A stretch of DNA of 48,246 nucleotides from Bacteroidota bacterium. Lineage in GTDB: Bacteria; Bacteroidota; Bacteroidia; Chitinophagales; Saprospiraceae. The notes below the pieces were generated by a model. It was not told the DNA's origin. It did no database searches and saw only the letters and a list, made by a program, of their open reading frames with translations. The position numbers and the translations under genes were made by a program. The stretch's first letter is position 1, and the number at the start of each line of letters is the position of its first letter. This document shows, in pieces, positions 18,308 through 26,486 of this stretch. The stretch spans positions 1-48,246 of the forward strand of contig JAFMBH010000020.1 in the NCBI GenBank assembly GCA_017858735.1, written 5' to 3'.

Positions 18308-20581
18308 ATGTCAAAAATTAACAAAGAAAAAGGTCCGGGTTTGGGGAGTATAAAAAAATCTTCTGTAGGATTACCTGCTATTCTATCTACGTTAAACATG
18401 GGTCTTTTTGACTTAGGTCCGGGTAAATCCACCCTCGTCATGCGGAAAATGAATCAATTTGATGGGTTCGATTGCCCGGGATGTGCCTGGCCCGACCCTG
18501 ACGATGAAAGAACCCCCTTTGGAGAGTATTGTGAAAATGGAATAAAAGCCATAGCTACTGAAGCTGATTCAAAAACGATCTATGCCGATTTTTTTAAAAA
18601 TCATGCCATCGATGAATTGAAGAGCAAAACGGAAATGGAACTTGGGAAATTGGGAAGAATTGGCGAACCCATGGTAAAATTACCTGGCGCCAGTCATTAC
18701 ACACCCATTGCCTGGGAAGAAGCCTTTGCCTTAATTGCTAAAAATCTTAAGACCCTTTCTTCGCCCGATGAGGCAGTTTTTTATACTTCCGGAAGAACCA
18801 GCAACGAAGCTGCCTTTATGTATCAATGGTTTGCCCGGGAATTTGGTACGAATAATCTACCCGATTGTTCCCATTTATGCCATGAGTCGTCAGCCAAAGC
18901 TATGATGAAAACGATTGGCGTTTCTAAGGGAAGCGTTACACTAAATGATTTTGAAAAAACAGATCTGGTTATCATTTTAGGACAAAATCCAGGGAGTAAT
19001 CACCCAAGAATGCTAACGTCTTTAGAAAAATGCAAAAAGAACGGAGGAAAAATCATCAGTATTAATCCTATTCCTGAAGCAGGTCTCTCTGCTTTTAAAA
19101 ACCCAAAAAAACTATTAAAGGTTTTTGGTAAAGGAACCATTCTCAGCGATTTATATTTACCTGTTACCATCAATGGAGATGTCCCTCTGTTGAAAGCCAT
19201 CCTTCAGCTCCTGTTCTTTGAGGAAAGGAAAAGGCCTGATGCTGCTTTTGATATTCCTTTTATCTATGAATACACTGAGGGGTATGAAGCTTTTGCGAAT
19301 CATTTGTTACAGCAAGATTTTAATACCCTAGCCGATGCTTCCGGAGTGGAAAGAGCGCTGATTAAGGAAGCGGCAGAGATGATCCGGAAGTCCGAAAAGA
19401 TGATTATCTGTTGGTCTATGGGGTTAACGCAACATGAAAATGCCGTTGAAAATATTCAGGAAGTTATAAATCTACTTCTTGTGAAAGGAGCTTTCGGAAA
19501 GGAAGGCTCCGGACCTTGCCCCGTTCGCGGACATAGCAATGTACAAGGAGACAGGACCATGGGTATAACCGAAGCACCCTCCGCATTATTCCTGGAAAAT
19601 TTAAAGGAAACAGCAGGTTTTGCCCCTCCCGAGAAACCGGGTTACACCGTTGTTGAAGCCATAAAGGCTATGGAAAGTGGTAAAGCAAAAGTATTTGTTA
19701 GCTTGGGAGGAAACTTAGCCAGCGCGGCGCCCGATGCCTCTTTTACTGCCAGAGCGCTGCAAAAATGTACATTAACGGTTCAAATTTCAACCAAATTAAA
19801 CAGAAGCCATCTCGAAACCGGAGAAACGGCACTTATTCTCCCTTGTCTGGCTCGTTCAGAAAAGGATGTGTCCAATGGAAATATTCAGTTAGTGAGTACG
19901 GAAAATGCGATGGGTATTGTACAATCCTCTAAAGGAGTATTGCCCCCTTGTTCTACTCATCTTAAAAGCGAACCCGACATAGTTGCTGGCATTGCCCGAC
20001 ATACCCTGACGGAGACAAAAACTTTATGGAAATCATGGGCTGCTAATTATGATGAAGTCAGGGAAATCATTGAAAAGGTAATACCAGGTTTTCAAGATTT
20101 TAATACCCGGTTACGAAAAAAAGGAGGTTTCATTTTACCTAATTCTCTGAGGGAAAAAACCTTTCCAACCCCTTCCGAAAAGGCTCAGTTTACCATTAAT
20201 GAGGTGCCTGACCTTTCTTTACCAGACAGCTCGTTCCGAATGATGACCATTCGAAGTCATGACCAATTCAATACCTCCATTTATGGTCTTATCGACCGGT
20301 ACCGAGGCATTAAAAATGACCGGAAAATAGTCATGATGAATAAAAAAGATATGGATGCATTAGGATTAAAACCAAAACAAAAGGTGAATCTTTCTAATCC
20401 TTTTTCACCTGGAACGCTGTATTTATCTGGTTTTAGCGTTGTTCCATATCCCATTCCTTTGGGTTGTATTGCTACCTATTTTCCTGAGGCCAATGCCCTT
20501 ATTTCCATCCAGCATACGGCTAAAACCAGCCAAACTCCTATTTATAAATCATCCATAATAACGGTTTCACCCACTACATGA
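18308..20581 (+). CDS. Molybdopterin oxidoreductase, FdhF/YdeP family
   Basis: A 757-residue alpha subunit of the DMSO-reductase superfamily. Near the N-terminus it has DCPGCAWPDPDDE with Cys56 and Cys59, then Cys75 in EYCENG, which is the YdeP-type arrangement; a clean four-Cys [4Fe-4S] motif as in classical formate dehydrogenase is not visible. The molybdopterin domains follow (TSGRTSNEAAF, HESSAKAM, the ILGQNPGSNHPRM block, and a C-terminal molydopterin dinucleotide-binding domain from about 640). Relatives in enteric bacteria are tied to acid resistance and their substrate is unknown. It lies inside the cofactor operon, 41 bases after moaA, and its TGA overlaps the moeA ATG. I start at ATG 18308; an earlier in-frame ATG lies within moaA. 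Confidence 0.92.
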   Translation: MSKINKEKGPGLGSIKKSSVGLPAILSTLNMGLFDLGPGKSTLVMRKMNQFDGFDCPGCAWPDPDDERTPFGEYCENGIKAIATEADSKTIYADFFKNHAIDELKSKTEMELGKLGRIGEPMVKLPGASHYTPIAWEEAFALIAKNLKTLSSPDEAVFYTSGRTSNEAAFMYQWFAREFGTNNLPDCSHLCHESSAKAMMKTIGVSKGSVTLNDFEKTDLVIILGQNPGSNHPRMLTSLEKCKKNGGKIISINPIPEAGLSAFKNPKKLLKVFGKGTILSDLYLPVTINGDVPLLKAILQLLFFEERKRPDAAFDIPFIYEYTEGYEAFANHLLQQDFNTLADASGVERALIKEAAEMIRKSEKMIICWSMGLTQHENAVENIQEVINLLLVKGAFGKEGSGPCPVRGHSNVQGDRTMGITEAPSALFLENLKETAGFAPPEKPGYTVVEAIKAMESGKAKVFVSLGGNLASAAPDASFTARALQKCTLTVQISTKLNRSHLETGETALILPCLARSEKDVSNGNIQLVSTENAMGIVQSSKGVLPPCSTHLKSEPDIVAGIARHTLTETKTLWKSWAANYDEVREIIEKVIPGFQDFNTRLRKKGGFILPNSLREKTFPTPSEKAQFTINEVPDLSLPDSSFRMMTIRSHDQFNTSIYGLIDRYRGIKNDRKIVMMNKKDMDALGLKPKQKVNLSNPFSPGTLYLSGFSVVPYPIPLGCIATYFPEANALISIQHTAKTSQTPIYKSSIITVSPTT

Positions 20582-21786
20582 TTACTGTAACAGAGGCTTA
20601 TCAGCTCGTGCTGGCCAATAAATTGAGTTTAAAAAGTACTGACGTTCCATTAACCGAAGCATTGGGAAGGGTTCTCGATGAGAATATTCAGGCTGACAGG
20701 CCATTCCCTCCTTTCAACAGGGTTACCATGGACGGAATAGCCATTCGTTTTAATACCTTTTCCACGGGGATAAGAGATTTTCCCATTGAAAAAGTACAAG
20801 CCGCCGGGGATGAACCTTATCGGTTATTGAATACGGAGTATTGTGTAGAAGTTATGACTGGGGCTATTTTACCCAAAAATACAGATGTGGTCATCCGTGT
20901 CGAAGATATTACGATTTCGGAGGGAACGGCTAGCGTTAATATTCATCATCAGGTTGAAAAATTACAAAATATTCACCTCTGTGGTTCCGATAAAGCTGCT
21001 GGTACCGTTTTATTGAAAAAAGGGGGATTGCTAGGTCCGGTTGAATTGAGTGTTGCTGCATCGGTTGGAAAATCTACCTTAAAAGTGCTGCAATATCCAA
21101 AAACAGTCATCGTTTCCACCGGAGATGAACTGGTTCCTGTTTCAGAAATTCCCGCTTCACATCAGATAAGAATTTCGAATAGTTATGCCATTTTTAGCTT
21201 TTTAAAAAAATGGGGGATTGCAGCTGAAATGATTCATTTGCCTGATAATGAAGAATATGTTCAACATAAAATAAAAGAACTCCTCGATAATTACGACCTG
21301 ATTGTTCTAAGTGGAGGAGTATCGGCTGGTAAATTCGACTATATTCCTAAAGCATTAAAAGAGGCAGGCATACAGTCGTTTTTTCATAAGGTTTCCCAGC
21401 GACCCGGAAAACCATTCTTTTTTGGATCCAACGAGAAAACCCGGGTCTTTGCCCTTCCCGGTAATCCCGTATCTACCCTGCTTTGTGTCACTCGATACCT
21501 CATTCCCTGGTTAAAAGAAAGCTTAAGTTTAGCACATTCCATTCAACCGAAAGTCAAATTGTTGAAAACTATAGTTTTTAATGCCCCTCTGACCTTTTTT
21601 GTGCCTGTAAAATTAACGGCTAACCCAGAAACACCTATTTTAGAGGCCTATCCACTGCCAGGAAATGGTTCCGGCGATTTTGCCAATTTATTAGATGCTG
21701 ACGGATTCATAGAATTACCTGAAAATGAAAATGAATTTCAAGCCGGGCACTTTTTCACTTTCTGGCCATTTAAATTACAAAACTAA
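20578..21786 (+). CDS. moeA: Molybdopterin molybdenumtransferase MoeA
   Basis: A 402-residue MoeA, which inserts molybdate into adenylylated molybdopterin. Visible marks are the N-terminal PFPPFNRVTMDGIA, the MoCF domain with STGDEL, VLSGGVSAGKFDYI, and FALPGNPVSTL. Full family length is present. The ATG overlaps the TGA of the oxidoreductase gene by 4 bases, which suggests coupled translation. Confidence 0.96.
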   Translation: MITVTEAYQLVLANKLSLKSTDVPLTEALGRVLDENIQADRPFPPFNRVTMDGIAIRFNTFSTGIRDFPIEKVQAAGDEPYRLLNTEYCVEVMTGAILPKNTDVVIRVEDITISEGTASVNIHHQVEKLQNIHLCGSDKAAGTVLLKKGGLLGPVELSVAASVGKSTLKVLQYPKTVIVSTGDELVPVSEIPASHQIRISNSYAIFSFLKKWGIAAEMIHLPDNEEYVQHKIKELLDNYDLIVLSGGVSAGKFDYIPKALKEAGIQSFFHKVSQRPGKPFFFGSNEKTRVFALPGNPVSTLLCVTRYLIPWLKESLSLAHSIQPKVKLLKTIVFNAPLTFFVPVKLTANPETPILEAYPLPGNGSGDFANLLDADGFIELPENENEFQAGHFFTFWPFKLQN

Positions 21787-21796
21787 TCTTTCGCTT

Positions 21797-22276
21797 ATGT
21801 CCTTTTCCCATCTTGACGATCATGATAATCCAAATATGGTTGATGTGAGTGACAAATCTGTCACCCAACGCGAAGCGGTAGCCAGGGCAAAAATTTATAT
21901 GCCCCCGAATATTATGCCTTTTTTAATAGAAAATAATTTTAAAACCAAAAAAGGTGCTGTATTTCAAACCGCTATGCTGGCGGGTATCATGGGGGTAAAA
22001 AAAACAGCGGACTTGATTCCCTTATGCCATATTCTTCCCATTGAAAAATGTGATGTAAATATTTATGTACAGGGGGAAAGTGAAATATGGATTGATTGCA
22101 CCGTCAAGGTATCAGGAAAAACGGGCGTTGAAATGGAGGCCCTCACCGGGGCAAGCATTGCCGCACTCACCATCTATGATATGTGTAAAGCCCTCTCTCA
22201 GGAAATGATGATTAAAGAAATTAGCCTGCTTTCAAAAACAGGAGGTAAATCGTCTTATCTCTCAAAGGAAGATTAA
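21797..22276 (+). CDS. moaC: Cyclic pyranopterin monophosphate synthase MoaC
   Basis: A 159-residue MoaC when started at ATG 21797, which gives the usual N-terminus SHLDDHDNPNMVDVSDK; an in-frame ATG at 21725 would run inside moeA. Family marks are LIPLCH, GVEMEALTGAS, and the C-terminal SKTGGKS, which carries the catalytic lysine region. It turns the MoaA product into cyclic pyranopterin monophosphate. It lies 10 bases after moeA and its stop is joined directly to the mobA start. Confidence 0.97.
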   Translation: MSFSHLDDHDNPNMVDVSDKSVTQREAVARAKIYMPPNIMPFLIENNFKTKKGAVFQTAMLAGIMGVKKTADLIPLCHILPIEKCDVNIYVQGESEIWIDCTVKVSGKTGVEMEALTGASIAALTIYDMCKALSQEMMIKEISLLSKTGGKSSYLSKED

Positions 22277-22870
22277 ATGGGAAATCCGCTATATGGATTG
22301 GTTCTGGCCGGTGGTAAAAGTACCAGAATGGGAGAAGATAAAGGTCTCATTTCTTACTTTGGATTGGAACACCGTATCTATCTGGCGAAATTGATAGCCC
22401 TCTTTTGCGAAAAAACATATATCTCCTGTCAGGAAGATCAATTATCAGAAAACCTATATGGATTTAATCCCTTAATTGATCTTGTCCCTTCCAAAGGTCC
22501 AATGAGCGGCTTGATTTCTGCCTTTTTAACCCATCCAAATGCTGCCTGGCTGGTTATTCCTTGTGATTTGCCCCTATTTTCTGTAAAAAATATTTCCCAA
22601 CTAATAACAGAAAGAGATGTACAAGGCATTGCCACTGTTTTTAAATCTTCCAATCATGATTTTCCAGAACCTTTAATTGGTATTTGGGAACCCTCCTCAT
22701 TCCCCCTCCTGGAACAGCAATATAAAGAAGGTAATTATAGCTTACTGAACATATTAAATAATAATCATATATCTTTAGTAACTGCTTTTGACCCTGAGGG
22801 ATTGACAAATGTGAATACGCCGGAAGAAAAAAGCGCATTATCTTTACTGCACCCTTCGGTACAATTTTGA
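22277..22870 (+). CDS. mobA: Molybdenum cofactor guanylyltransferase MobA
   Basis: A 197-residue nucleotidyltransferase with the signature LVLAGGKSTRMGEDKG and the metal-binding Asp in IPCDLPLF. MobA joins GMP to the molybdenum cofactor to make the dinucleotide form, which is what DMSO-reductase-type enzymes such as the YdeP-like protein in this operon use. The ATG abuts the moaC TAA. The last 106 bases of its frame lie over the tail of the convergent radical SAM gene. GLTNVNTPEE near residue 180 is the usual end of family members, so only the last short stretch is unusual. Confidence 0.94.
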   Translation: MGNPLYGLVLAGGKSTRMGEDKGLISYFGLEHRIYLAKLIALFCEKTYISCQEDQLSENLYGFNPLIDLVPSKGPMSGLISAFLTHPNAAWLVIPCDLPLFSVKNISQLITERDVQGIATVFKSSNHDFPEPLIGIWEPSSFPLLEQQYKEGNYSLLNILNNNHISLVTAFDPEGLTNVNTPEEKSALSLLHPSVQF

Positions 22871-23865
22871 CATATATCGATTTTTTTTCTGTTGTTCACC
22901 AGTTGCCTTCTAAAGGAAAGAAAAGCATTTTTGGACCAGATTTCCTTAAAGGAATGCTCATTCAGATTGCCCATGACATATTTTGCATCTTTATCGAAAC
23001 AGCAGGGAACGACCAGGCCATTCCAGGTAATGACGGAACCATGCCATAATTTCCAACATTGGTTTTTCAGTTTATTTTTAATTTCAAATTTACCGAGCCC
23101 CACCTCCTTGTAACGGGAAAAACGAGAGAGAGAAGGAATGAGGGGATTTCCATTTTCAAAATCATTCACCTGAGCCGATTTGAAAAGCACTCCGTCCACC
23201 TCCATTGATTTTGCCAGCACCTTCACCTCTTCCATTTGGTGTTCGTTAGGTTTTACGACCAGAAACTGAAAAAAAATCTCCGGATGGTTTACCCCCAGTG
23301 ATTTTCTGGCTGCAACCATATTTTTAGTACCTTCGAGAACATTGGCCAGTTTACCAGATTTTCGATATTGTTCATAAACCTCCTGGCTTGTTCCATCTAT
23401 AGAAATAATCAATCTGTCCAAACCGGACAAGACTGTTTTTCTTGCCACCTCAGGCGACAAAAAATGAGCATTGGTGGAGGTAATTGTGAATATATTCTTT
23501 TTATTGGCATAAGCAACCATTTCCAGAAAATTAGGATTGAGGTAAGGTTCCCCTTGAAAATAAAAGATAAGGAAGGACAAATCCTTATAAACCTCGTCTA
23601 TTGTTTTTCTAAAAAAATCGATTTTAAGGGTTCCCGTTTCCCTGGAAAATTGCCTGAGTCCACTGGGACATTCCGGACAACGCAGATTACAAGCGGTGGT
23701 AGGTTCAATAGACAATGAAACCACATTTCCCCAATGAATGGGTTTCTTAAAGAGCATTGTGAATTGATAGGATAGCCAGACGATAAAAAGATTAAGCGAC
23801 TTTCGCAGGGTAAATTTTCTTAGAAAGTGAAAGGCAAAATAAATCTTTTTCATGAATGAGTCCAT
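22765..23865 (-). CDS. Radical SAM/SPASM domain protein
   Basis: A 366-residue enzyme with an N-terminal helical stretch (residues 8-40), a radical SAM core with Cys59-x3-Cys63-x2-Cys66 in ACNLRCPEC, QGEPYLNP, and a C-terminal SPASM-like region with CCFD and CQNCTEG. Relatives are seen in many Bacteroidota and are of unknown substrate; SPASM enzymes often act on peptides or proteins. Its ATG begins directly after the TAA of the OmpA/PD40 gene, so it reads as the last gene of the adhesin operon. About 28 residues follow the NCTEG motif, and these lie antisense to mobA. An in-frame Met5 could be the true start. Confidence 0.9.
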   Translation of the reverse strand: MDSFMKKIYFAFHFLRKFTLRKSLNLFIVWLSYQFTMLFKKPIHWGNVVSLSIEPTTACNLRCPECPSGLRQFSRETGTLKIDFFRKTIDEVYKDLSFLIFYFQGEPYLNPNFLEMVAYANKKNIFTITSTNAHFLSPEVARKTVLSGLDRLIISIDGTSQEVYEQYRKSGKLANVLEGTKNMVAARKSLGVNHPEIFFQFLVVKPNEHQMEEVKVLAKSMEVDGVLFKSAQVNDFENGNPLIPSLSRFSRYKEVGLGKFEIKNKLKNQCWKLWHGSVITWNGLVVPCCFDKDAKYVMGNLNEHSFKEIWSKNAFLSFRRQLVNNRKKIDICQNCTEGCSKDNALFSSGVFTFVNPSGSKAVTKDI

Positions 23866-25503
23866 TTAATTTTCCAGCACGGTGAACTCAACCCTACGAT
23901 TAAACGCATGGTCTGATTCCGGACAAGTTACTCCATCTACGCAACGATTTCTTGGCTGGGATTCGCCGAAACCAAAGACTTTCAGTTGAAATTCAGCAAC
24001 CCCCTGAAGGATTAAAAACTGCTGAATAGCCGTTGCTCTTCTTAAAGAAAGACTCTTATTATATTCGAAAGAACCTCTTGAATCAGTGTGGGCAGAAATT
24101 TTGACCCTCATGGAAGCGTTCGATTTTAAGGCAACAGCCAATTCCTTTAATTTTTCCTTTTGATTGGCGGGCACATTATAATCATTATAAGGATAATAAA
24201 GATTATCCAGTGTGAATGATTTTGGCATGTCAACCACAGGTGGAGGAGTGGGTAACTCCTGTAATGTAATTGCTGGGGAAACAGAAGGGATAGAATCGAG
24301 CAGAATAAAGATAGATCTGGGTTCTTGCCCCAGCGTTTGTTTTTCCAATAAAATCTCCTGTATTCTGTAGCCCGTTTTTTGAATTTTCAACCATCTATCT
24401 TCATCAAAAAAGGGTTGGAATTGAATGATTCCGTTACTATTTGAGGTATATATCTGATCCCATTTATCCATATTCTCCACATTTAAAAAATTCACCTGAA
24501 CCTCTTCCACGGGAGAACCCAGCCGTTGGTCAAAAAACTGTAATTGAGGTACTGCGGGTTTTTTCTGTAAAAGGATTCCAGTCAGTGGAAATTCACTTTC
24601 AAACGCATAAATATCATCTTTACCTTTTCCCCCAGGCCTATTCGATGAAAAGAAACCAGAAGTGTAATCCTTTAAAGTAATGCCAAAATCATCAGAAGGG
24701 GAATTAATAGGTGCACCAAGATTAAGCAAGGCACCCCAGCGATTACTGCTTATATCAATCATAAAAAGATCAATAGCACCTAGTCCTTTATGGCCATTTG
24801 ACGCGAAAAAAAGTACGCCATTTGGAGGCATATAAGGAAATCCTTCATTCCCATTTGAATTGATTTCCGGTCCCATATTGATAGGTTCAGACCAATTATC
24901 CCCATTTTTTTCAGCGAAATAAATATCAAATCCCCCATAACCCCCCGATTTATTGGATGCAAAATATAGTTTTTCACCATCGGGACTAATGGAAGGATGC
25001 ATATAAGAATCATTCCCTTTATTGAAAGAAAGAGGTTTTACATTTCCCCAATTCGTCCCATTGAAAGACGCCTCATAAATTTGTAGTTGAATTTTCCCTT
25101 CTTCATCTAAAACGGGGGCGCCATTTAACTGGTTACTTCGGGTAAAGAATATTTTCTTCCCGTCGGTTGAAAAACTGCAGGGACCTTCATGTAAAGGGGT
25201 ATTTATATCGATGGAAAAATTTTTCGATTTACCAGAAGGTAAGTCCTTTTTCATATCGGTCACTAATAAATCGTAGTATGCTTCATCAGAAACAGGGTCG
25301 GGCAACCCCATTTTTAGTTGGGAAGTCACGAAAACTAATTTCCCTTGAAAGAGAACGGGTGAAAATTCCCTTTCTTCGGAGTTCAGGCTTTGGAGGGGAA
25401 AAATATTTATGCTGTTTTCCACTTCCCCTGACTGACTGAAGCCAGTGATTCCCATAGCAAGAAAAATGAATAAAAAGAGTAAGTATGGGAAGCGCTGGCT
25501 CAT
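23866..25503 (-). CDS. OmpA family protein with PD40/WD40-like repeats
   Basis: A 545-residue exported protein with a signal peptide (residues 1-24, ending GFSQ). Residues of about 35-290 contain PD40-type repeats (FSTDGKKIFFTRS, SPDGEKLYFASNKSGGYGGFDIYFA, FFSSNRPGGKGKDDIYAF). Residues of about 435-545 form an OmpA peptidoglycan-binding domain (SAHTDSRGSFEYNKSLSLRRA, then AFNRRVEF). This domain order occurs in T9SS-linked proteins such as PorE that tie the outer membrane to peptidoglycan. Its place after a PorP/SprF gene fits a role in exporting or holding the adhesin, which is an inference. Confidence 0.93.
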   Translation of the reverse strand: MSQRFPYLLFLFIFLAMGITGFSQSGEVENSINIFPLQSLNSEEREFSPVLFQGKLVFVTSQLKMGLPDPVSDEAYYDLLVTDMKKDLPSGKSKNFSIDINTPLHEGPCSFSTDGKKIFFTRSNQLNGAPVLDEEGKIQLQIYEASFNGTNWGNVKPLSFNKGNDSYMHPSISPDGEKLYFASNKSGGYGGFDIYFAEKNGDNWSEPINMGPEINSNGNEGFPYMPPNGVLFFASNGHKGLGAIDLFMIDISSNRWGALLNLGAPINSPSDDFGITLKDYTSGFFSSNRPGGKGKDDIYAFESEFPLTGILLQKKPAVPQLQFFDQRLGSPVEEVQVNFLNVENMDKWDQIYTSNSNGIIQFQPFFDEDRWLKIQKTGYRIQEILLEKQTLGQEPRSIFILLDSIPSVSPAITLQELPTPPPVVDMPKSFTLDNLYYPYNDYNVPANQKEKLKELAVALKSNASMRVKISAHTDSRGSFEYNKSLSLRRATAIQQFLILQGVAEFQLKVFGFGESQPRNRCVDGVTCPESDHAFNRRVEFTVLEN

Positions 25504-25527
25504 AATGATCTTATTATTATTTCCGAA

Positions 25528-26475
25528 TTAATAAAAACGGGGGGTGACAGCTTCTGCATTTTCCCCCTTTTTAGACGCTAAAAAGTAACGAATAATCACT
25601 TCTGCGGTACCGCTATTATATTTTTGAATATCAGAAAAAGAAGCTTCGAAAGCCATACCAAGATGCAGATGATCTCCCATTTGAAGCCCGGTAGAAACGA
25701 TCGCTGTTTCACTTCCAATCCTATAGCTAAGTCCGCTGGAAATCTTTTTCTTGAAAATAGCCGACAGATTTATATCTGCATCAAAAGGTGCATTGGGTAA
25801 ATATCGCCATAAAGTCTGAGGATTTAATTCCCAGGCCTCACCCAATGGGATGGTGGCACCTGCCATGAAATAATAGTGTTGTGTTTCTCTGGTTATCAAC
25901 TGCCCCTTATCGGAAAAATCAATATTTGACCTTAATAAGCGAGGAACAGATAGGCCAACGTAGGCTCTCTTTGATTCATAATAGACACCTGCACCAAAAT
26001 TGGGAAGATATTTAGACTGCAAACCTACCGGAATAGATTCATCTTGCTCAATAGGTTGCGTTCCCGTAACGAGACCAAAATTTTGTTGCATAAAACGCAC
26101 AGACGTTTGTAAACCAAAGCTTAAAAAACCTCTTGGTACCGGTAGCCGATAAGCGTAAGAACCGTCTAATCCTGTTATTTGGGTAATTCCTACCGTATGT
26201 CTGTATATATTTCCACCCACGCCCACACGATTATTGAGGAGCGGCATAGAAAATAAAAGAGATTGCCATTTTGGAGCGCCGCTCAGGCCAATCCACTGGT
26301 TCCTCACCAGGCCAGTAATATTTATTCCCTGACTGCTTCCTGTTTGCGCTGGATTCATTGCCTGTTTATAGTACATGAACTGTGCAAAAGCGTCTTCCTG
26401 TTGTGCTGAAAGATTTTGTACCGGCAAAAACAGCGGCCCTAATAAAATTAAAAAATAGTATATAATCTTGTTCAT
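25528..26475 (-). CDS. PorP/SprF family type IX secretion membrane protein
   Basis: A 315-residue outer-membrane protein with a signal peptide (residues 1-25, ending LSAQ). QEDAFAQFMYYKQAMNPAQTGS right after the signal is the usual opening of PorP/SprF proteins, followed by QWIGLSGAPKWQSLLFS and alternating beta strands to the end. SprF is needed for secretion of the gliding adhesin SprB in Flavobacterium, and paralogues are commonly coded next to the large protein they serve. It lies 11 bases after the adhesin gene. Confidence 0.95.
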   Translation of the reverse strand: MNKIIYYFLILLGPLFLPVQNLSAQQEDAFAQFMYYKQAMNPAQTGSSQGINITGLVRNQWIGLSGAPKWQSLLFSMPLLNNRVGVGGNIYRHTVGITQITGLDGSYAYRLPVPRGFLSFGLQTSVRFMQQNFGLVTGTQPIEQDESIPVGLQSKYLPNFGAGVYYESKRAYVGLSVPRLLRSNIDFSDKGQLITRETQHYYFMAGATIPLGEAWELNPQTLWRYLPNAPFDADINLSAIFKKKISSGLSYRIGSETAIVSTGLQMGDHLHLGMAFEASFSDIQKYNSGTAEVIIRYFLASKKGENAEAVTPRFY

Positions 26476-26486
26476 CCCCTGCGTTT

